Shown: positions 62,009 to 64,000 of the stretch, one piece after another
Layout: each line of letters opens with the position of its first letter
Position numbering within the stretch: position 1 is the first letter of the stretch
Origin: an uncultured Bacillaceae bacterium
Lineage (GTDB): Bacteria > Bacillota > Bacilli > Bacillales > Bacillaceae_L
DNA length: 64,000 bases
Assembly (NCBI GenBank): GCA_947497585.1
Contig: CANMHG010000012.1
Span: 42,692 to 106,691 of the forward strand
Direction: 5' to 3'
Translations under genes and position numbers: made by a program
Notes under the pieces: model-generated
Database searches by the model: none
What the model was told of the DNA's origin: nothing
The model's input: the letters and a program-made list of their open reading frames with translations, nothing else

Positions 62009-62670
62009 CGAAACCAGTAATTTTTTGTGATTTTGATGGAACGATTACCAATAGCGATAATATTATCGCAGTGATGAAAAAATATGCACCACCTGAGTGG
62101 GAAGCGATTAAAGATGATATTTTAGGGCAGAAAGTGTCAATTCAAGAGGGGGTTGGAAAGTTATTTTCATTACTACCATCTTCCTTAAAAGATACGATTA
62201 TTCAGTATTTGATGGAGAACGCAGTTATTCGTGAAGGCTTTGAGGAGTTTGTTGCTTTTACGAAAGAGAACGATGTTACTCTTTATATTGTGAGTGGTGG
62301 AATTGACTTTTTTGTTTATCCATTACTTGAGGGCTTAGTAGAGCCTGAGCAAATTTACTGTAATGGTTCTGATTTTTCAGGAGAAACAATAAAGATTCTC
62401 TGGCCACATAGCTGTGATGATGGATGTCAAAATGGGTGTGGATGTTGTAAGCCATCTCTCATTCGTAGGCTTGCAGGTTCTGAGGACTACAAGATAGTCA
62501 TTGGTGATTCGATTACTGATTTGCAGGCTGCAAAATTGGCAGATCATGTGATTGCTAGAGACTTCTTATTAGAAAAATGCCAACAGTTAGACTTACCACA
62601 TACATCTTTTACAACCTTTTATGATGTGATAGATGTACTATCAAAGCGGCTGGAGGTGAAACAGCATTGA
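62005..62670 (+). CDS. mtnX: 2-hydroxy-3-keto-5-methylthiopentenyl-1-phosphate phosphatase
   Basis: This 221-residue HAD phosphatase has the nucleophile motif [13 protein letters not shown] near the N terminus, a VSGG motif II ([10 protein letters not shown]) and the late [10 protein letters not shown] acidic motif. It removes phosphate to give the acireductone. A cysteine-rich patch ([12 protein letters not shown]) may bind metal. ATGA overlap with mtnW and mtnB (4 bp each) shows tight coupling. Confidence 0.95.
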   Translation: MTKPVIFCDFDGTITNSDNIIAVMKKYAPPEWEAIKDDILGQKVSIQEGVGKLFSLLPSSLKDTIIQYLMENAVIREGFEEFVAFTKENDVTLYIVSGGIDFFVYPLLEGLVEPEQIYCNGSDFSGETIKILWPHSCDDGCQNGCGCCKPSLIRRLAGSEDYKIVIGDSITDLQAAKLADHVIARDFLLEKCQQLDLPHTSFTTFYDVIDVLSKRLEVKQH

Positions 62671-63284
62671 GTAATATACTTACTAGATGGAATGAGTTAG
62701 CCGATGTGAAAGATGAGTTAGCTGGTCGTGATTGGTTCTTTGGAACGAGTGGGAATCTTTCAATTAAGGTTAGTGACAATCCGTTAACGTTCCTAGTCTC
62801 GGCAAGCGGGAAGGATAAGCGTAAAAGGACTAATGAGGATTTTTTGTTAGTTGATCGTTTTGGTGCCGCAGTAGAGGAGACACCGCATATAAAGCCATCT
62901 GCTGAAACTCTACTACATGTTGATATCTATAACCGAACAAATGCAGGTTGTAGCCTACATGTTCATACGATTGATAACAATGTGATTTCTGAGATATATG
63001 GAGATGAGGGCGAGGTTGTATTTAAGGGACATGAGATTATCAAGGCCCTTGGAATATGGGAAGAGGATGCGGAGATTCGTGTTCCAATTATTAAGAACCA
63101 TGCCCATATACCGACATTGGCTGCAGAGTTAGCGGAGCACATAGATGGTGATACGGGAGCAGTCTTAATCCGTAATCATGGAATTACAGTATGGGGAAGG
63201 GATGCTTTTGAAGCGAAAAAGCATTTGGAAGCATATGAGTTTTTATTTAGTTACCGAGTAAAATTACTGACTATAAAAAGATAG
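62667..63284 (+). CDS. mtnB: Methylthioribulose-1-phosphate dehydratase
   Basis: This 205-residue class II aldolase-family enzyme has the zinc histidines in [14 protein letters not shown] and the late [27 protein letters not shown]. Ser/Gly substrate loops ([16 protein letters not shown]) are present. It dehydrates methylthioribulose-1-phosphate to the diketo compound used by MtnW. It overlaps mtnX by 4 bp and uses a TTG start at 62667. Confidence 0.95.
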   Translation: MSNILTRWNELADVKDELAGRDWFFGTSGNLSIKVSDNPLTFLVSASGKDKRKRTNEDFLLVDRFGAAVEETPHIKPSAETLLHVDIYNRTNAGCSLHVHTIDNNVISEIYGDEGEVVFKGHEIIKALGIWEEDAEIRVPIIKNHAHIPTLAAELAEHIDGDTGAVLIRNHGITVWGRDAFEAKKHLEAYEFLFSYRVKLLTIKR

Positions 63285-63304
63285 TATTTGGGGAGGAATT
63301 TATA

Positions 63305-63850
63305 ATGGCAAATATTCGTATTCGTAACACAGGGGAACGCATTGAAGGTCATGAAAATGTGGCGAAATTCTTAGAGGAACAAGGAGTGCTTTATGAGCAC
63401 TGGGACACTACTAAATTACCAGAGGATTTACGTGGTAATTGCCAAATCAATGATGAGCAGAAAGCTCAAGTATTATCAATTTTTGAAGATGAGATTAAAT
63501 CACTAGCTGAACGAAATGGCTATCATAAATGGGATGTTGTTGCTTTATCAGAAGTGACTCCGAATTTAGAGGAGCTTTTGAAAAAGTTTGAACAGGTTCA
63601 TGTTCATACAGAGGATGAAGTTCGTGCGATCACTGCTGGTAACGGTATTTTCGTTATTAAAGGAAGCGAAGAGCTTGGCTACTTTGATGTAGAGCTTTCA
63701 GCAGGAGATGTAATTTCAGTGCCTGTTGACACACCTCACTTCTTTACACTTCGTGAAGACCGCCAAGTTGTTGCTGTTCGTTTGTTTATTGATCCATCAG
63801 GATGGGTTGCACATCCATTCCAAGATCCAGAGTTTGTTGAATCTAAGTAA
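63305..63850 (+). CDS. mtnD: Acireductone dioxygenase
   Basis: This 181-residue cupin enzyme has the metal ligands in VHVHTEDEVRAI (His-x-His...Glu) and PVDTPHFFTL (His). It splits the acireductone with O2 to formate and 4-methylthio-2-oxobutanoate when Fe is bound; Ni changes the products. ATG 63305 follows GGGGAGG. It is last in mtnWXBD. Confidence 0.96.
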   Translation: MANIRIRNTGERIEGHENVAKFLEEQGVLYEHWDTTKLPEDLRGNCQINDEQKAQVLSIFEDEIKSLAERNGYHKWDVVALSEVTPNLEELLKKFEQVHVHTEDEVRAITAGNGIFVIKGSEELGYFDVELSAGDVISVPVDTPHFFTLREDRQVVAVRLFIDPSGWVAHPFQDPEFVESK

Positions 63851-63859
63851 AGATATGTT

Positions 63860-63891
63860 GGGGACCTCCTTTCTAGGGGGTTTTTGTTTTT
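63860..63891 (+). terminator. Terminator of mtnWXBD
   Basis: ACCTCC pairs with GGGGGT (one wobble), followed by TTTTG and further T residues. Short stem, so moderate confidence. Confidence 0.6.
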
Positions 63892-63905
63892 TGTAGGAGA
63901 CCTAA

Positions 63906-64000
63906 ACCGGATTTACGTGCCTGAATTTCCCGAAACGTAAACCGATTTACGTGTCCGTATTTCCCAAATAAGGCAATTTCCCGAAACGTAACCGGATTTA
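63906..64000. repeat. Intergenic repeat array, TTTCCCGAAACGTAA type, 51-bp period, running off the window
   Basis: TTTCCCGAAACGTAA occurs at 63926 and 63977, 51 bp apart, and ATTTACGTG recurs at about 63911 and 63946, with CGTAA and TTACG as inverse arms. It continues past the edge. It seems noncoding. Confidence 0.6.

Overview
The window is about 64 kb of low-GC Firmicute chromosome from a spore-forming Bacillaceae. It carries an alpha/beta-type SASP gene, SigI/RsgI, S-box and yybP-ykoY riboswitches, frequent TTG starts, strong GGAGG ribosome binding sites, and gene order like Bacillus subtilis. Runs matching B. subtilis order as I remember it are ligD-ku-ykoX-ykoY, sigI-rsgI-sspD-ykrK-htpX-ktrD, and a PAS kinase followed by mtnA/mtnK-mtnU-mtnE-mtnWXBD. 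The species cannot be named from sequence alone.

Region by region: (1) 1-7 kb holds the end of an SsuBCA-type sulfonate ABC importer, a Sco1-like protein (YpmQ), and a TAXI-TRAP importer (receptor, DUF1850 protein, fused permease). (2) 7-10.4 kb holds a lone tRNA-Val(GAC), a PAS histidine kinase and an FAD oxidoreductase. (3) 10.5-15.6 kb is a reactive-sulfur (persulfide) locus like yrkDEFHIJ, with a CstR-type repressor, repeated ATACCC-GGGGTA operators, and decayed fragments of a tusA and a rhodanese gene. (4) 15.6-21 kb holds small membrane proteins, an S-box-controlled dimethylsulfone monooxygenase (SfnG-like) with an ATP-grasp partner, a CapA-like lipoprotein and a membrane-anchored Mrr-like nuclease. 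(5) 21.4-24.7 kb holds a secreted subtilisin divergent from an RNPP-type HTH-TPR regulator. The regulator is followed at once by a 52-residue secreted pro-peptide carrying two copies of FAGDAEHPDPTS; this is the best candidate for an undescribed cell-cell signalling system here. (6) 25-34.5 kb holds a YeiH-like exporter, a SwrC-like RND pump, a MarR/Hpr-like regulator, NHEJ genes (Ku plus a LigD homologue lacking the ligase catalytic domain), YkoX (DedA) and YkoY (TerC) behind a Mn2+ riboswitch. (7) 34.6-45.7 kb holds a secreted DUF5667 protein, sigI-rsgI, a 52-bp tandem repeat array, sspD, ykrK, htpX, a KP-43-type protease, a Ktr potassium channel and an MFS transporter. (8) 45.7-55.8 kb holds small proteins, a B12-binding radical SAM enzyme, a CBO0543-like pair, a chemoreceptor, a triple-PAS kinase, DedA, MOSC and ArsR/DUF2087 proteins. 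(9) 55.8-63.9 kb is a complete methionine salvage set under two further S-box riboswitches.

Sulfur is the main metabolic theme: sulfonate uptake, persulfide detoxification, SfnG, a putative sulfate exporter and MTA/MTR salvage, with three SAM-I riboswitches. The intergenic DNA is rich in repeats: a REP-like element with a covarying stem (2 copies), a GGGGCCTGACCCCC element (3 copies), and several arrays with about 51-bp spacing whose sequences are unrelated to each other.
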